64,000 nucleotides of DNA from Rummeliibacillus pycnus (GCF_002884495.1 NZ_KZ614145.1:992001-1056000); one strand, 5' to 3'; positions 52,813 through 61,686 are shown, counted from the stretch's first letter. The notes: generated by a model from the letters alone, not told the origin. Numbers and translations: made by a program.

Positions 52813-53454
52813 CTACATATGTTCTTTTAAAAATGCGATGAATGCTTGATGTACTTCAGGTGTCACGCCATGTCCGTCTTCAAAAGATTTAAATGTTACA
52901 TTTGCACCTTGTTTTGTAAAGAAATCACGACTAGCTTCTCCCCATTGATATGGCAGCGCGATATCCATTGTGCCGTGTGAGATGAAAATAGGCATCTCCT
53001 CAACTGAATGTTTTTGGTATTCATTTTTGACAAAATCAGGCGTATAACCGCTTAAGGCAACAATTCCTGCTATTTTTTCTTTACCCATTGCTACAGCTAA
53101 AGATTTTGATAATATAGCACCTTGACTAAAGCCCATCAAAAAGATTTTCTCTGCATCAATTGGGTATTCGGTGATGGCTTCTTCGATAAAATTCATAATA
53201 TGAATAACGACTTGGTCAAATACATTTCGATGTGGTTTACCAAATTCTTCAATTGTAAAAAATGCATAGCCTGGTGCTTGAATAATTGGACCTTGTAGGC
53301 TGAAAATATGGCATTGATCTTTAATTTCATCAAGTAATCCTGGTAAATCTTGTTCATTACTTCCCATACCATGCATAAGAAAAACAGCTGGATATAATTT
53401 TCCATGCTCCATATTTTTAGGAGCTGAATGTATAAATGTAAATGGAGAATTCAT
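52813..53454 (-). CDS. Carboxylesterase/phospholipase-family alpha/beta hydrolase
   Basis: 213 residues: nucleophile Ser in GFSQGAILS, Asp in HGTMDIALP, His in DGHGVTPEV, the triad of the YpfH/phospholipase-carboxylesterase (Abhydrolase_2) family, plus an N-terminal FLMHGMGSNEQDL oxyanion region. Cytoplasmic (no signal). Substrate unknown; short esters or acyl-glycerols are typical. AAAGGAAG lies about 11 bases before the ATG. Confidence 0.82.
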   Translation of the reverse strand: MNSPFTFIHSAPKNMEHGKLYPAVFLMHGMGSNEQDLPGLLDEIKDQCHIFSLQGPIIQAPGYAFFTIEEFGKPHRNVFDQVVIHIMNFIEEAITEYPIDAEKIFLMGFSQGAILSKSLAVAMGKEKIAGIVALSGYTPDFVKNEYQKHSVEEMPIFISHGTMDIALPYQWGEASRDFFTKQGANVTFKSFEDGHGVTPEVHQAFIAFLKEHM

Positions 53455-53612
53455 TAAATCAATATCTTCCTTTCGAGATAAATTAATTTTATAATACCAT
53501 ACAATTTTCTAAAGTCCCAACATGCTTTCTTAGATTCGACATTTTCTGCCTTTTCATAGAAAAAAAGTAGGAATTAGATGTATGATAAATATAGAGAAAT
53601 GGAGGCGTTAAT

Positions 53613-54764
53613 ATGGAAAGTTTTATTCGTACAGAAAAACAACGTAAACTATTAGCTAAAATAGAACAATTGATTCCTATTTTTCAAAAACGTGAGCCAG
53701 AATTAGATGCTCCTGGATCATTCCCCTATAAAAACATTGAAGATTTGATAAACATTAATTATACCAAACTAACATTACCTACTAAATTTGGTGGTCAAGG
53801 TCTAGGTTTATACGATTATATTTTAGCTCAAGAAGCAATCGCTGTAGGATGCGGTTCTACAGCTTTGTCCATCGGCTGGACGAACGGTACGATTTTAGAA
53901 TATGTGGAAAGTCAGCATTGGAATCAAGAAGCTGCAAAAGTTTTATTAGAAGCAATTGCAAATGGAGGGCTAGTTAATACGGCTTCTTCCGAAAACAATG
54001 CTGGTAGCCCCACACGTGGAGCACTTCCAAGAACAACTGTTTTACGAGACGGTGAAGAACTTGTCATCACTGGTGAGAAAATTTTTACAACTGCTGCTCC
54101 AGCACTCACTCATTTTATTATTACTGCAACAAATGAAAACAAGGAAGTTGAAATGATATTAGTTCCGAGTGAAACAAAAGGTATTTCACTAAAAGATTCA
54201 TGGGATTCTTTAGCAATGAGAGGTACAGCTAGTCAAACGGTGATTTTAGATCATGTTCGTGTGCCAAGCAGATACCTATTGCAAACAAAATCACCTCAAC
54301 TTAAAGCAGCAAAAGGTTGGTTATTGCATATTCCAGCTTGTTACATTGGCATTGCAAAAGCCGCAAGAAACTATGCTTTAAAATTTGCGACATCCTACAT
54401 CCCATCATCACTTGGTAAGCCAATCGCTGAAGCTCAGAACATTAAACAGTTAATCGGTGAGATGGAACTTACATTAGCAACTGCAAGACACATGCTATAT
54501 GGAATCGTTGAGCGCTATGAACAATGTGAGGACAAAACGGCATTTAAAGAACCTCTCGATGTAACAAAAATCGAAGTAACAAATGCGGCCATGAAAGTAG
54601 TTGATCTTGCAATGAGAATTGTAGGCGCAAGAGCATTATTAGAGTCAAACCCAATGCATCGTTACTATCTAAATGTTAGAGCCGGTCTATATAACCCACC
54701 AATGTCTGACGTAATTCAAACAAAATTAGCGAATGAAGCGATTGAAAAGTTTTTGGAGAAATAG
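53613..54764 (+). CDS. Acyl-CoA dehydrogenase-family flavoprotein
   Basis: 383 residues with the three-domain ACAD fold: N-terminal helical part with LPTKFGGQGLGLYDYILAQE, middle beta domain (ASSENNAGSPTRGALPRTTV, shown part; ITGEKIFTTAAP; DSWDSLAMRGTASQTVIL) and C-terminal helices (RIVGARALLESNPMHRYYL). FAD-dependent; substrate not deducible, and the subgroup could equally be a DszC/acyl-CoA-oxidase-like enzyme. Monocistronic with GGAGG before the ATG. Convergent with the quinone oxidoreductase gene. Confidence 0.8.
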   Translation: MESFIRTEKQRKLLAKIEQLIPIFQKREPELDAPGSFPYKNIEDLININYTKLTLPTKFGGQGLGLYDYILAQEAIAVGCGSTALSIGWTNGTILEYVESQHWNQEAAKVLLEAIANGGLVNTASSENNAGSPTRGALPRTTVLRDGEELVITGEKIFTTAAPALTHFIITATNENKEVEMILVPSETKGISLKDSWDSLAMRGTASQTVILDHVRVPSRYLLQTKSPQLKAAKGWLLHIPACYIGIAKAARNYALKFATSYIPSSLGKPIAEAQNIKQLIGEMELTLATARHMLYGIVERYEQCEDKTAFKEPLDVTKIEVTNAAMKVVDLAMRIVGARALLESNPMHRYYLNVRAGLYNPPMSDVIQTKLANEAIEKFLEK

Positions 54765-54777
54765 GATCAATTTTTAA

Positions 54778-54880
54778 ATTGGATAAAATTCGAGAAAACG
54801 TGAATAAATATCTAAATTTCGCGGATATATTGTATGATATCGCGGATATTAGCTCTAAAATCACGGATATTATAAAAAAG
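54778..54880. repeat. 21-bp-period tandem repeat in the intergenic region
   Basis: Five units of exactly 21 bp start at 54778, 54799, 54820, 54841 and 54862. The last three begin CGCGGATAT, CGCGGATAT and CACGGATAT; the first two are decayed (ATTGGATAA, CGTGAATAA). The rest of each unit is AT-rich and variable. Confidence 0.65.
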
Positions 54881-54920
54881 GAGTACATGAACTATATTTT
54901 TAGTTCATGGACTCCTTTTA
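54876..54920. terminator. Bidirectional intrinsic terminator
   Basis: AAAAGGAGTACATGAACT / AGTTCATGGACTCCTTTT, one mismatch, between convergent genes. Confidence 0.85.
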
Positions 54921-54927
54921 ACATTAC

Positions 54928-55896
54928 TTACTCTACTTTTAACAAAATCTTACCTTGATAATTTCTACTCTCCATCAAATCATGTGCTTTTGCTGCATCA
55001 CTTAGGTCAAATACTTGTGCAATTGGAAGTCTTAATTGTCCTTCAGCAAATAATTTACATACTTTTTCTGCTATTGGCGCTAATCGTTTCGGATCGTGTT
55101 TTCTTGTTGTACCTAAGCTAAACCCTTTTACATTTCGACAACTTGAATGTACATCGCTCGTTTTAAATTGACCAGCTTTCCCACTACTATTTCCAAATTG
55201 CACTAAAGTTCCATATAATGCTAAACACTCTAAACTTTGACCCGTTACTTCACCAGCAACTGAATCAAAAATAACATTCGCACCTTTACCATCTGTCAAT
55301 CTTAATACGGTATCGATAAAAGTATCATATGTAACAACTTCATCCGCTCCAAGTTCCTTCACATAATTAGCTTTTGAGATATCACCTACAACACCTATTA
55401 TTTGCTTTACTTTGGCCAACTTTGCTAATTGTACCAGCATTGAGCCAACGCCACCTGCTGCGCTATAGATAACGATGGTATCCGATTCTTTCACTTGTCC
55501 AATTTCATGAATTAAAAGATAGGATAAAATCGCTACTGTCGGAAATGATGCAGCATCTTCAAAAGATAAAGAATCAGGAATTTTATAAACAAGATCTTCT
55601 TTTGCAACCGCATATTCTGCGTAAGAACCGTTTTTAGGGAAAGCAATTACACGATCTCCAATTAAAAAAGGACTGTTTTCATTCACCTCTACAATAGTTC
55701 CTGCCATATCTAAGCCGAGTATCATCGGAAAATTGACTTTTGCTTTATTGCCTGAGCGATTTTTTATGTCTGCATAATTTACACTTGTAAAAGCTGTGCG
55801 AATTAGAACCTCATGTTCATCAATTATCGGTTCATCTACATTTGTATATTGTAAAACACTAGATTTTCCAAACTCATTTTGAATAACAGCCTTCAT
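54928..55896 (-). CDS. Zinc-independent quinone oxidoreductase (MDR family)
   Basis: 322 residues from the ATG at 55896 (AAAGGAGG upstream; earlier frame start has none). GroES-like N-terminus (VIQNEFGKSSVLQYTNVDE), then Rossmann NAD(P)H site SAAGGVGSMLVQLAKLA. It lacks catalytic-zinc cysteines, as in QOR-type enzymes. It likely reduces quinones or enones with NADPH. Monocistronic. Confidence 0.85.
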   Translation of the reverse strand: MKAVIQNEFGKSSVLQYTNVDEPIIDEHEVLIRTAFTSVNYADIKNRSGNKAKVNFPMILGLDMAGTIVEVNENSPFLIGDRVIAFPKNGSYAEYAVAKEDLVYKIPDSLSFEDAASFPTVAILSYLLIHEIGQVKESDTIVIYSAAGGVGSMLVQLAKLAKVKQIIGVVGDISKANYVKELGADEVVTYDTFIDTVLRLTDGKGANVIFDSVAGEVTGQSLECLALYGTLVQFGNSSGKAGQFKTSDVHSSCRNVKGFSLGTTRKHDPKRLAPIAEKVCKLFAEGQLRLPIAQVFDLSDAAKAHDLMESRNYQGKILLKVE

Positions 55897-55951
55897 AGAA
55901 AGTTCCTCCTTTATATAAACAAAAAATGGGTTCAATCTTCAATAACTAAAT

Positions 55952-56395
55952 TTACTCAAAATTCTTTTGAAGAAGGATCTTACGTATGCCTTTACGATTA
56001 ACTTGTGTTTCAACAATATCAAATCCGCTTTTTATATTTACTATCAGCATACTTCTCCATTTATTCATTGTTTTCGTCTGAACAGATCGATAACCGGATT
56101 CTTTTAAAAATAAATGCTGTTTTTCCATCAATGTTGTGGCTATTCCTTGATTTCGATAATCTTTAGCTACCCCACCTAGCCAACTATAAAAGATATCCTG
56201 ATTCAATTCATAACCCAATTTATATCCAATAACATTGTCTCCATCTAGAGCAACTATCGTTAAAAGTTTTGGTTTGCTTGTTAAAATACTTTTTAGTTTT
56301 TCATCTTCTCCAAAAATTTTAGTATGTAATCCAAAAATGTTATCTAACATAGTTCCTTTAGGTATTGATGTGAAAATTACATAGTCAAATTCCAA
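55952..56395 (-). CDS. GNAT-family N-acetyltransferase
   Basis: 147 residues: acetyl-CoA loop DYRNQGIATTLMEKQHLFL with the R/Q-x-x-G-x-A motif, SWLGGVAKDYR strand, C-terminal GFDIVETQVNRKGIRKILL. TTG start eight bases after AAAGGAG. Substrate unknown. It is the only intact GNAT of three in this stretch. Confidence 0.8.
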   Translation of the reverse strand: MEFDYVIFTSIPKGTMLDNIFGLHTKIFGEDEKLKSILTSKPKLLTIVALDGDNVIGYKLGYELNQDIFYSWLGGVAKDYRNQGIATTLMEKQHLFLKESGYRSVQTKTMNKWRSMLIVNIKSGFDIVETQVNRKGIRKILLQKNFE

Positions 56396-56497
56396 AACTT
56401 ATACTCCTTTTACCAAGAAATTTTATTGAGTTGAGAGATAGAAAAGAATTATGCTTAAGTAATTTTTTTTTATCAATTAGTTCTCTTGAAGAATTTT

Positions 56498-56631
56498 CTA
56501 CTTCAAGTATTTTATAACAGACATTTCTTTTCCAAAACGGTCACCATGATCTACGAATCCTAGACTCCTATATAAGTAATGTGCACTGTGTTCTTAAACT
56601 TATCAACAATCAAATAGTTAACAAATGCCAT
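56498..56631 (-). pseudogene. GNAT acetyltransferase remnant (frameshifted, internally deleted)
   Basis: AAGGGGG precedes an ATG at 56631 that opens a 23-codon frame (MAFVNYLIVDKFKNT). After a frame change the sequence reads AHYLYRSLGFVDHGDRFGKE and MSVIKYLK before a stop at 56498, a typical GNAT C-terminus (Y..LGF). The central acetyl-CoA-binding part is missing. The remaining 56632-56750 holds no gene. Confidence 0.6.
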
Positions 56632-56750
56632 GGTGAAAGCCCCCTTTAAAATTGATTGAATAATTTTTATTATACTAGTAAATCCATATATTTTTCATAA
56701 TTGTAATAAGAAACTATAATTCTTTTTTTTGGAACTATAAAAGTATATGA

Positions 56751-57140
56751 TTATTTATTAAGTAAATCTGTACCATAAGAATTATCTATCGCACAGAGCC
56801 ATTCTCCACTCAAATTCTTTCTAAACACATAAGTTGCTCTTCTATCCATGGAGTATCCTGAATCCTTTTTATCGGAATCTAACAATGTTTGTGAAATAAC
56901 TAGTGCAGTATCTTCTGCTTCTAAAATAATCATGTCTCCTTGTGATGGTTCTATACTATTATTGAAATAGTTTGCTATTGCGATAAAAGCTTTTCTAATT
57001 TCTTCTTTTCCTTTAGCAATCATTCCTGGCTTAACGACCAGAATAGCATCTTCAGTGTAGTAATTCATTAGCAAATCAAAATCTGCGTTCTTAATCGCTA
57101 AATCACATTTCTTGATGATCTCTTTGATTTCATGAGTCAT
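56751..57140 (-). CDS. NTF2-like (SnoaL/DUF4440) protein
   Basis: 129 residues from the ATG at 57140 (GGAGG eight bases upstream). NTF2-like cone fold: [59 protein letters not shown]. Members may be enzymes or binding proteins for small molecules; often annotated SgcJ/EcaC oxidoreductase-like. No context clue. Confidence 0.7.
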   Translation of the reverse strand: MTHEIKEIIKKCDLAIKNADFDLLMNYYTEDAILVVKPGMIAKGKEEIRKAFIAIANYFNNSIEPSQGDMIILEAEDTALVISQTLLDSDKKDSGYSMDRRATYVFRKNLSGEWLCAIDNSYGTDLLNK

Positions 57141-57167
57141 TTTATAAACCTCCAAACTTGATATTAT

Positions 57168-57653
57168 CTATAATTTTTTCAAAAATATTTCTCCTGGTAA
57201 TCCATCAATTTCGCATTCTTTTTTAGATAAAAATCCTAGTTTGATTAAAATTTTCCTAGATGGTATATGATTTGGATCAATAATTGCAGTAAGTTTGCTT
57301 AATTTAGCTCTCTTTGCTTTTTGTACTAAGACTGAGGCAATTATACTCCCATACCCTTAACCCCAATAGCTTGGTAACAACATATAACCTATTTCCGCTT
57401 CATCTAATCTTTTTTCGTTAACCTTAAGATTTCCTGAGCCCAAAATTTCACCTGTATCGCTATCATAAACTTTATAATTACCAAAGTGCTCAAACTGTTC
57501 ATTTCGAATTACAAAATGGTTAAAGTTTCTTTTAGCTTCTTCAAATGAAAGTGCTCTCTCAGTAATCATGGCCATCACTTGTTCATTAGAAACCAGGCTA
57601 TAATAATCGTTAAAATCTTGTTTTGTGAATTTAACGAGTTTTATGTTAGGCAT
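57168..57653 (-). pseudogene. GNAT acetyltransferase with in-frame stop in the acetyl-CoA loop
   Basis: The frame from the ATG at 57653 (GGAG upstream) reads 98 codons to SYWG, then TAA (57359-57357), then continues in the same frame as GYGSIIASVLVQKAKRAKL ... PSRKILIKLGFL ... to a stop at 57168. The TAA sits exactly where ribosomal-protein-type GNATs have Lys or Arg in YWGKGYG, so a single base change (AAA to TAA) explains it. Full length would be about 161 residues, normal for the family. N-terminal 98 residues alone lack the acetyl-CoA loop and cannot be active as an acetyltransferase. Confidence 0.8.
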
Positions 57654-57728
57654 TTGATCACTCCAAAATTAAAATAAAAAGAAACACATTATCAGTATTT
57701 CTTCATTTTCTTTATAAAATGCTTATAA

Positions 57729-58091
57729 TTATTGAAACTCTAAAATTTCAATAAAGTTTCCAAAAGGATCTTTAATTACATTAAATATACCAGGTGGACA
57801 TTTTTGAGGCTCTTCAAATAATAACTCAATCTCGTTATCCTTTAGTTCTTTCATTTCAGTTAGTAAATTCTTCGTTTTCAACCCCAAAATAATCTGTGAA
57901 TGATCGGAATAATTTAACCTATTCAGGTCCGATACTTCTTCTATGATAATTGGTAGATCATCTATATTAAGCTCAACTAGTTGATTACCATAGGCTTTTT
58001 TAAATTGAAATCCTAATTTTTTACAATAAAATTGTTTAGCTTTTTCGATATCAGTTACCTTTATAGAAATCATACACATTGAAAGATTCAT
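57729..58091 (-). CDS. Glyoxalase/bleomycin-resistance (VOC) family protein
   Basis: 120 residues from the ATG at 58091 (GGAG nine bases upstream). One VOC module pair: ISIKVTDIEKAKQFYCKKLGF at the N-terminus and GIFNVIKDPFGNFIEILEF at the C-terminus. Dioxygenase, isomerase or binding roles are possible; substrate unknown. Confidence 0.8.
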   Translation of the reverse strand: MNLSMCMISIKVTDIEKAKQFYCKKLGFQFKKAYGNQLVELNIDDLPIIIEEVSDLNRLNYSDHSQIILGLKTKNLLTEMKELKDNEIELLFEEPQKCPPGIFNVIKDPFGNFIEILEFQ

Positions 58092-58161
58092 GAATTCACT
58101 CTCCAAATTATTATTGCATTTAAATAATCAAATAATCTCCTCTTCAATTCTCCAAGCGAAA

Positions 58162-58641
58162 TTATTCCTTTAGTTGTTTATATTGAAAATCCCTCTGATC
58201 TATACTCAAAACTGAATAATTGTTAGTTTTTGAACAACTGGATACGAAATACTCTACTTTTCCCTGTCCGTTCGTTTTCTTCTCCATCTTTGTGCATTTA
58301 ACCTTATTTATTTCTTTAGTACCGTATGCATCATTAGAGTTGTCATTGATATACTCTATAGTTTCTCCATCATAATCTAAATCAATAAAGATTGGATCAC
58401 CTTCGATGGTATAGCTAGTTATTCTAACTTTATCTGTTTTCTTCTTATGATAATTAGTTATAAATTGGTTAAATCGATCAAAATTGTAAACTGTAATACC
58501 AATTTGAACTACATCACCTCTCTTAATGGCTTCTTTTGATTCATAGGGTATTTGAGAAATAGTTTCAGATTTGCCTTGTTTGCATCCATAACAACCAATT
58601 ACAATGACCAGTAAAATATAGATCATGTAAATATTCCTCAA
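58162..58641 (-). CDS. DUF4362 lipoprotein
   Basis: About 159 residues from a TTG at 58641, seven bases after AGGGGG. Lipoprotein-like signal (IYMIYILLVIVIGC). The remainder (KRGDVVQIGITVYNFDRFNQF ... RITSYTIEGDPIFIDLDYDG ... CTKMEKKTNGQG) matches the DUF4362 pattern of small Bacillales lipoproteins of unknown function, with two cysteines likely paired. An upstream frame start lacks a ribosome binding site. Confidence 0.75.
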   Translation of the reverse strand: MRNIYMIYILLVIVIGCYGCKQGKSETISQIPYESKEAIKRGDVVQIGITVYNFDRFNQFITNYHKKKTDKVRITSYTIEGDPIFIDLDYDGETIEYINDNSNDAYGTKEINKVKCTKMEKKTNGQGKVEYFVSSCSKTNNYSVLSIDQRDFQYKQLKE

Positions 58642-58726
58642 ATTTTTGCCCCCTTGTAATGTGTTTAGTAATCTAATTATAAATAAAATTGGTATTATAT
58701 ACAATTTTTCCTATGTTATTCAAATA

Positions 58727-58762
58727 AAAAGACAGCTTCAATTTTGTATAGCTGTCTTTTAG
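58727..58762 (-). terminator. Intrinsic terminator after the small secreted protein gene
   Basis: AAAAGACAGCT / AGCTGTCTTTT, 11-bp stem with flanking A/T runs. Confidence 0.75.
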
Positions 58763-58854
58763 AAAATCTAATTTTATTCTTTTTACGAAAATCATTGTTT
58801 ATATTTTCAACTACTCTGCATCCCAATGATAAATTTCGATGTTTCACCAAAAAT

Positions 58855-59145
58855 CTAATCCTCAAGAATTGAAGGAATAAAAAAGATATTGTTGTTAGAA
58901 ATGCTATTAGGTTTAAGGTCAACATCAATCAAAGACTTCCCTAAATCTTTTTCTAAATCCTTATATGCAGTCACTATCATTTTTTTACGTTCAGTTATGC
59001 TTGCATTTTTATATTCTTTGTAAATACTATCATCCGTTAAATAGGTGTACAAATGATCATTTGGTTGATTTTTGGCAAGAGCAACTGGAGCTATGAAAAT
59101 CAGAAATAGACTCGTTAATATGATTACTTGTATTTTTTTATTCAT
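58855..59145 (-). CDS. Small secreted protein of unknown function
   Basis: 96 residues with a signal peptide (KKIQVIILTSLFLIFIAPVALA) and a mature part of about 70 residues, polar and helical (HLYTYLTDDSIYKEYKNAS, TERKKMIVTAYKDLEKDLG). No family recognised. Preceded by an AGGTGGTGG site. Downstream terminator present. Confidence 0.6.
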   Translation of the reverse strand: MNKKIQVIILTSLFLIFIAPVALAKNQPNDHLYTYLTDDSIYKEYKNASITERKKMIVTAYKDLEKDLGKSLIDVDLKPNSISNNNIFFIPSILED

Positions 59146-59361
59146 GGATTAATTCCACCACCTTTGAACATAGTATTTCCTCCTTAAAAGACTTCATACT
59201 AGGAGTCAATTAAAATTTCTTTTAGAGGTATTTACTTTCCTTATTGTAATGTTTCTTTTTTTATATATAGACTATCGAGGACTATAAATTTTATACTTAT
59301 GTATAAAAATCCTGTATTGATTTATCCTATCAATAAATAAACAGTATAAGGATGATTTAAA

Positions 59362-59889
59362 ATGAAAAAATTATTTATAACTATTTTTTCCTTTTTATTG
59401 TTTCTCCACATAAATGTCAATTTTGTAAACGCTGCGAGTAATGATTTTGAAAAGTACTATTACGATATAGGGTATAAAGATATTTCTAATGCTTTAATAG
59501 AGAGCAATGAGCTTTTCAAAACAAACGTTGCACTCCCCTCTCAGCTACCAGCCTTACGTTTCACACATGCTTTTGGAAAACTTAACGATTTAGACGGCGA
59601 AGAAAATGACGAATTAGAATTCGAATTTATCAATGAAAAATCACCGAACAACCATTACAAAATAAACATTAGACCAGTTGCTTATAAAGTAATATTTGAA
59701 GAAAAAGACATTGATCAAAAAGTGAAACTGAACGATGGAAGTGAAGCGATTTTTAGTAAAACATTTACAGACTATAATACTTTAGCTTTCGAAAAGAATG
59801 GATTGCAGTACATTTTAAGTGTGGATCAGAAAAGCGATAAAAAAATTAGTATGAAAAATTTAATTGCAATTGCGAATTCAGTAAGATAA
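59362..59889 (+). CDS. Secreted protein of unknown function
   Basis: 175 residues with signal peptide ending NFVNAA (about 25). The mature part (LPSQLPALRFTHAFGKLND ... KVKLNDGSEAIFSKTF ... GLQYILSVDQ) reads like a small beta-rich domain of the DUF4367 sort found in anti-sigma-like or secreted Bacillales proteins; that match is tentative. GGATG precedes the ATG. Confidence 0.6.
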   Translation: MKKLFITIFSFLLFLHINVNFVNAASNDFEKYYYDIGYKDISNALIESNELFKTNVALPSQLPALRFTHAFGKLNDLDGEENDELEFEFINEKSPNNHYKINIRPVAYKVIFEEKDIDQKVKLNDGSEAIFSKTFTDYNTLAFEKNGLQYILSVDQKSDKKISMKNLIAIANSVR

Positions 59890-59977
59890 TTTATATGAAA
59901 GCTATTTGACGTAAACCAATTACCTTTTTGCTCTAAGTTCCTGAACTCTCATCATTTAATTAAAAGGAGAAATCAAT

Positions 59978-60382
59978 TTGAAACATGTTTTTCGACAGTT
60001 ATTTCTTTTCTTGATCATTATTTTTTCAAGCTCATTAATTGCACATGCAGAACAAACTGATCTGAAGCAAGGGGAAGAAGATGGAGGACTTGTTGTTTAT
60101 CATGTCAAATATGATTATAATGCAATTTTTCAATACTTAGGATTGAGTCGAAATCAATTTGAACAGTATTGGAAAGAGGGTTTTTCTATATCTGATATGG
60201 CCGAAAAACAAGGAATCTCACGAAGAGAAATAGAAAGTTATTTTTACGAATTCCATTATAATGAAATGCAAAAATGGAGGGCTAAAGGAGTTCTTTCAGA
60301 AAAACATTATTACCATTGTGTTTATATGTTAGCGGACGAAATCGAAGAATTCATTGACCGCAATCCCAATCGTATAGAATAG
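59978..60382 (+). CDS. Secreted protein with a helix-turn-helix-like core
   Basis: 134 residues from a TTG eight bases after AAAGGAG. Signal peptide ends SLIAHA (about 24). The mature part contains YLGLSRNQFEQYWKEGFSIS-type sequence (key part LSRNQFEQYWKEG, SISDMAEKQGISRREIESY), resembling DUF2680-type helices rather than a DNA-binding domain, given the export signal. Terminator at 60397-60463. Function unknown. Confidence 0.6.
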   Translation: MKHVFRQLFLFLIIIFSSSLIAHAEQTDLKQGEEDGGLVVYHVKYDYNAIFQYLGLSRNQFEQYWKEGFSISDMAEKQGISRREIESYFYEFHYNEMQKWRAKGVLSEKHYYHCVYMLADEIEEFIDRNPNRIE

Positions 60383-60396
60383 CCAACAAATAAATA

Positions 60397-60465
60397 AAAA
60401 AAGTCAGCAGTTTTTTTGAGACCACTAAAAAATGTAGTGACACAAAACTTTTGCTGACTTTTTAC
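60397..60465. terminator. Intrinsic terminator with nested stem
   Basis: AAAAAGTCAGCA / TGCTGACTTTTT outer stem and an inner CACT / TAGTG hairpin. Confidence 0.7.
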
Positions 60466-60502
60466 GTATTTTCAGAAATTCATTTTATTCAATTTCATTA
60501 AC

Positions 60503-60646
60503 CTAAAATAACCAATACATATACTCTACGCAAAGTGATGCACATAAAATACCTAATGGCAGCATTGTCCGCATTAATAGACGAATAGATGTTACTTTGC
60601 TCATTAGATGATTTGGAATAGTTTGTTGGATAAGCGTTATATTTAT
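60503..60646 (-). pseudogene. MFS transporter C-terminal remnant
   Basis: The minus-strand frame reads INITLIQQTIPNHLMSKV, then TSIRLLMRTMLPLGILCAS and ends LCVEYMYWLF at a stop. The QQ.IP..LM.KV.SI ... PLG pattern is that of the TM10-11 region in MFS efflux proteins. There is a stop upstream and no start, so this is a decayed fragment of about 47 codons. Confidence 0.45.
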
Positions 60647-60674
60647 CTAAATGCACCAAATTTAAAAGACTTTC

Positions 60675-61154
60675 TTATTTAATCTTTTTTAGAATAGACA
60701 TCACAAATTTCGTCTTATCCTTTGCATATTGATGTTTATCATTTTTATTCTTATGTGAAAGCTTTAGTTTCAGATTTTCATATTCAATTCTTGCAGTTTC
60801 GTTGTCTCTTAAAAAGTTTCTAAACTGTACTTGCTCCATTAAGTATTTACTACCGCTTTCATACATATGAATTTGATGAGTTCTTGGTTCTCCTTTATTG
60901 AAATAATGTCTTTCAGGCAATACACCAGTTCCTCTGTACTTATAACCTAGTGTTTCTAAGCATGAAATACATGCTAAACCATCATCAAATTTATTCACTT
61001 CGATAGCTATGTCAATAATTGGTTTAGCACTCAAGTGTGGTACAGACGTACTACCAATATGATGAATCGCTAAAATATGATGACCAATTAAGTCTTCTAT
61101 CTTTCTTTTTTCTGCTAAAAATTCTTCTTCCCATTCACTAGTCCATGGAATTAT
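60675..61154 (-). CDS. GrpB-family nucleotidyltransferase-like protein, probable ATA start
   Basis: About 159 residues: AIHHIGSTSVPHLSAKPIID (GS plus Asp motif of the polymerase-beta fold), VLPERHYFNKGEPRTHQIHM, FRNFLRDNETARIEYENLK. GrpB/UPF0157 proteins are small nucleotidyltransferase-like enzymes with unknown substrates. GrpB proteins normally begin just before the conserved P.W...F segment, here IPWTSEWEEEF. That point is an ATA at 61154, eight bases after AGAGGAG; the in-frame GTG overlaps the site, and an upstream GTG (61193) has none. Confidence 0.75.
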   Translation of the reverse strand: MIPWTSEWEEEFLAEKRKIEDLIGHHILAIHHIGSTSVPHLSAKPIIDIAIEVNKFDDGLACISCLETLGYKYRGTGVLPERHYFNKGEPRTHQIHMYESGSKYLMEQVQFRNFLRDNETARIEYENLKLKLSHKNKNDKHQYAKDKTKFVMSILKKIK

Positions 61155-61247
61155 AAATACCACTCCTCTTGGTAGTCCGAGCAATAATAACACCTACCTT
61201 CTGTACAAAAATAATATATTACTTTGCTGTTTCTTTTCATCCCTCTG

Positions 61248-61631
61248 TTAATTTGTAATATTTCTTTTCTTTTCTTTTCCTTTACATTGAACAATCAGTA
61301 CATCATTTCTCTCATTAGTAGAATATATCTTACTTCCAATAGGCAATTTAGTAGCCATTCTATTTTTAAAAGGCTCATCTGATTTTATGGAATATTGAGT
61401 TTCAATTTTCCCAATCAATTTCTTTTTTGTAAGACTTAATTGATTTACCCAATCAATATTTGTTTTATAAACAGTATTGTCTAACAAAAAAATATCCACA
61501 TTTTGATCTTGTTTTAATTCTTCAGCAACAGTTGGCGCATGACTCATAACAGTAGTCTTATCATTGTGTCCACATCCAACTAAAAGGCTAAATACGATGA
61601 ACATATATATTGTGATTTTTTTTAATTGCAT
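61248..61631 (-). CDS. Small lipoprotein of unknown function
   Basis: 127 residues with a lipoprotein signal (KKITIYMFIVFSLLVGC, lipobox LVGC). The mature part (IFLLDNTVYKTNIDWVNQL, KLIGKIETQYS, RMATKLPIGSKIYSTNERND) looks like a small beta-rich domain. Similar sequences occur as hypothetical lipoproteins in Bacillales (from memory). GGTGAAG precedes the ATG. Confidence 0.65.
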   Translation of the reverse strand: MQLKKITIYMFIVFSLLVGCGHNDKTTVMSHAPTVAEELKQDQNVDIFLLDNTVYKTNIDWVNQLSLTKKKLIGKIETQYSIKSDEPFKNRMATKLPIGSKIYSTNERNDVLIVQCKGKEKKRNITN

Positions 61632-61686
61632 TACTTTACTTCACCTCACCTCTGATTCACTATTCAATAACGATTCACTCCGAAAA

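Noticed and set aside
58716-58928. 70-codon minus-strand ORF overlapping the 58855-59145 gene
   Set aside because: Runs through a terminator hairpin and overlaps a better-supported secreted protein.
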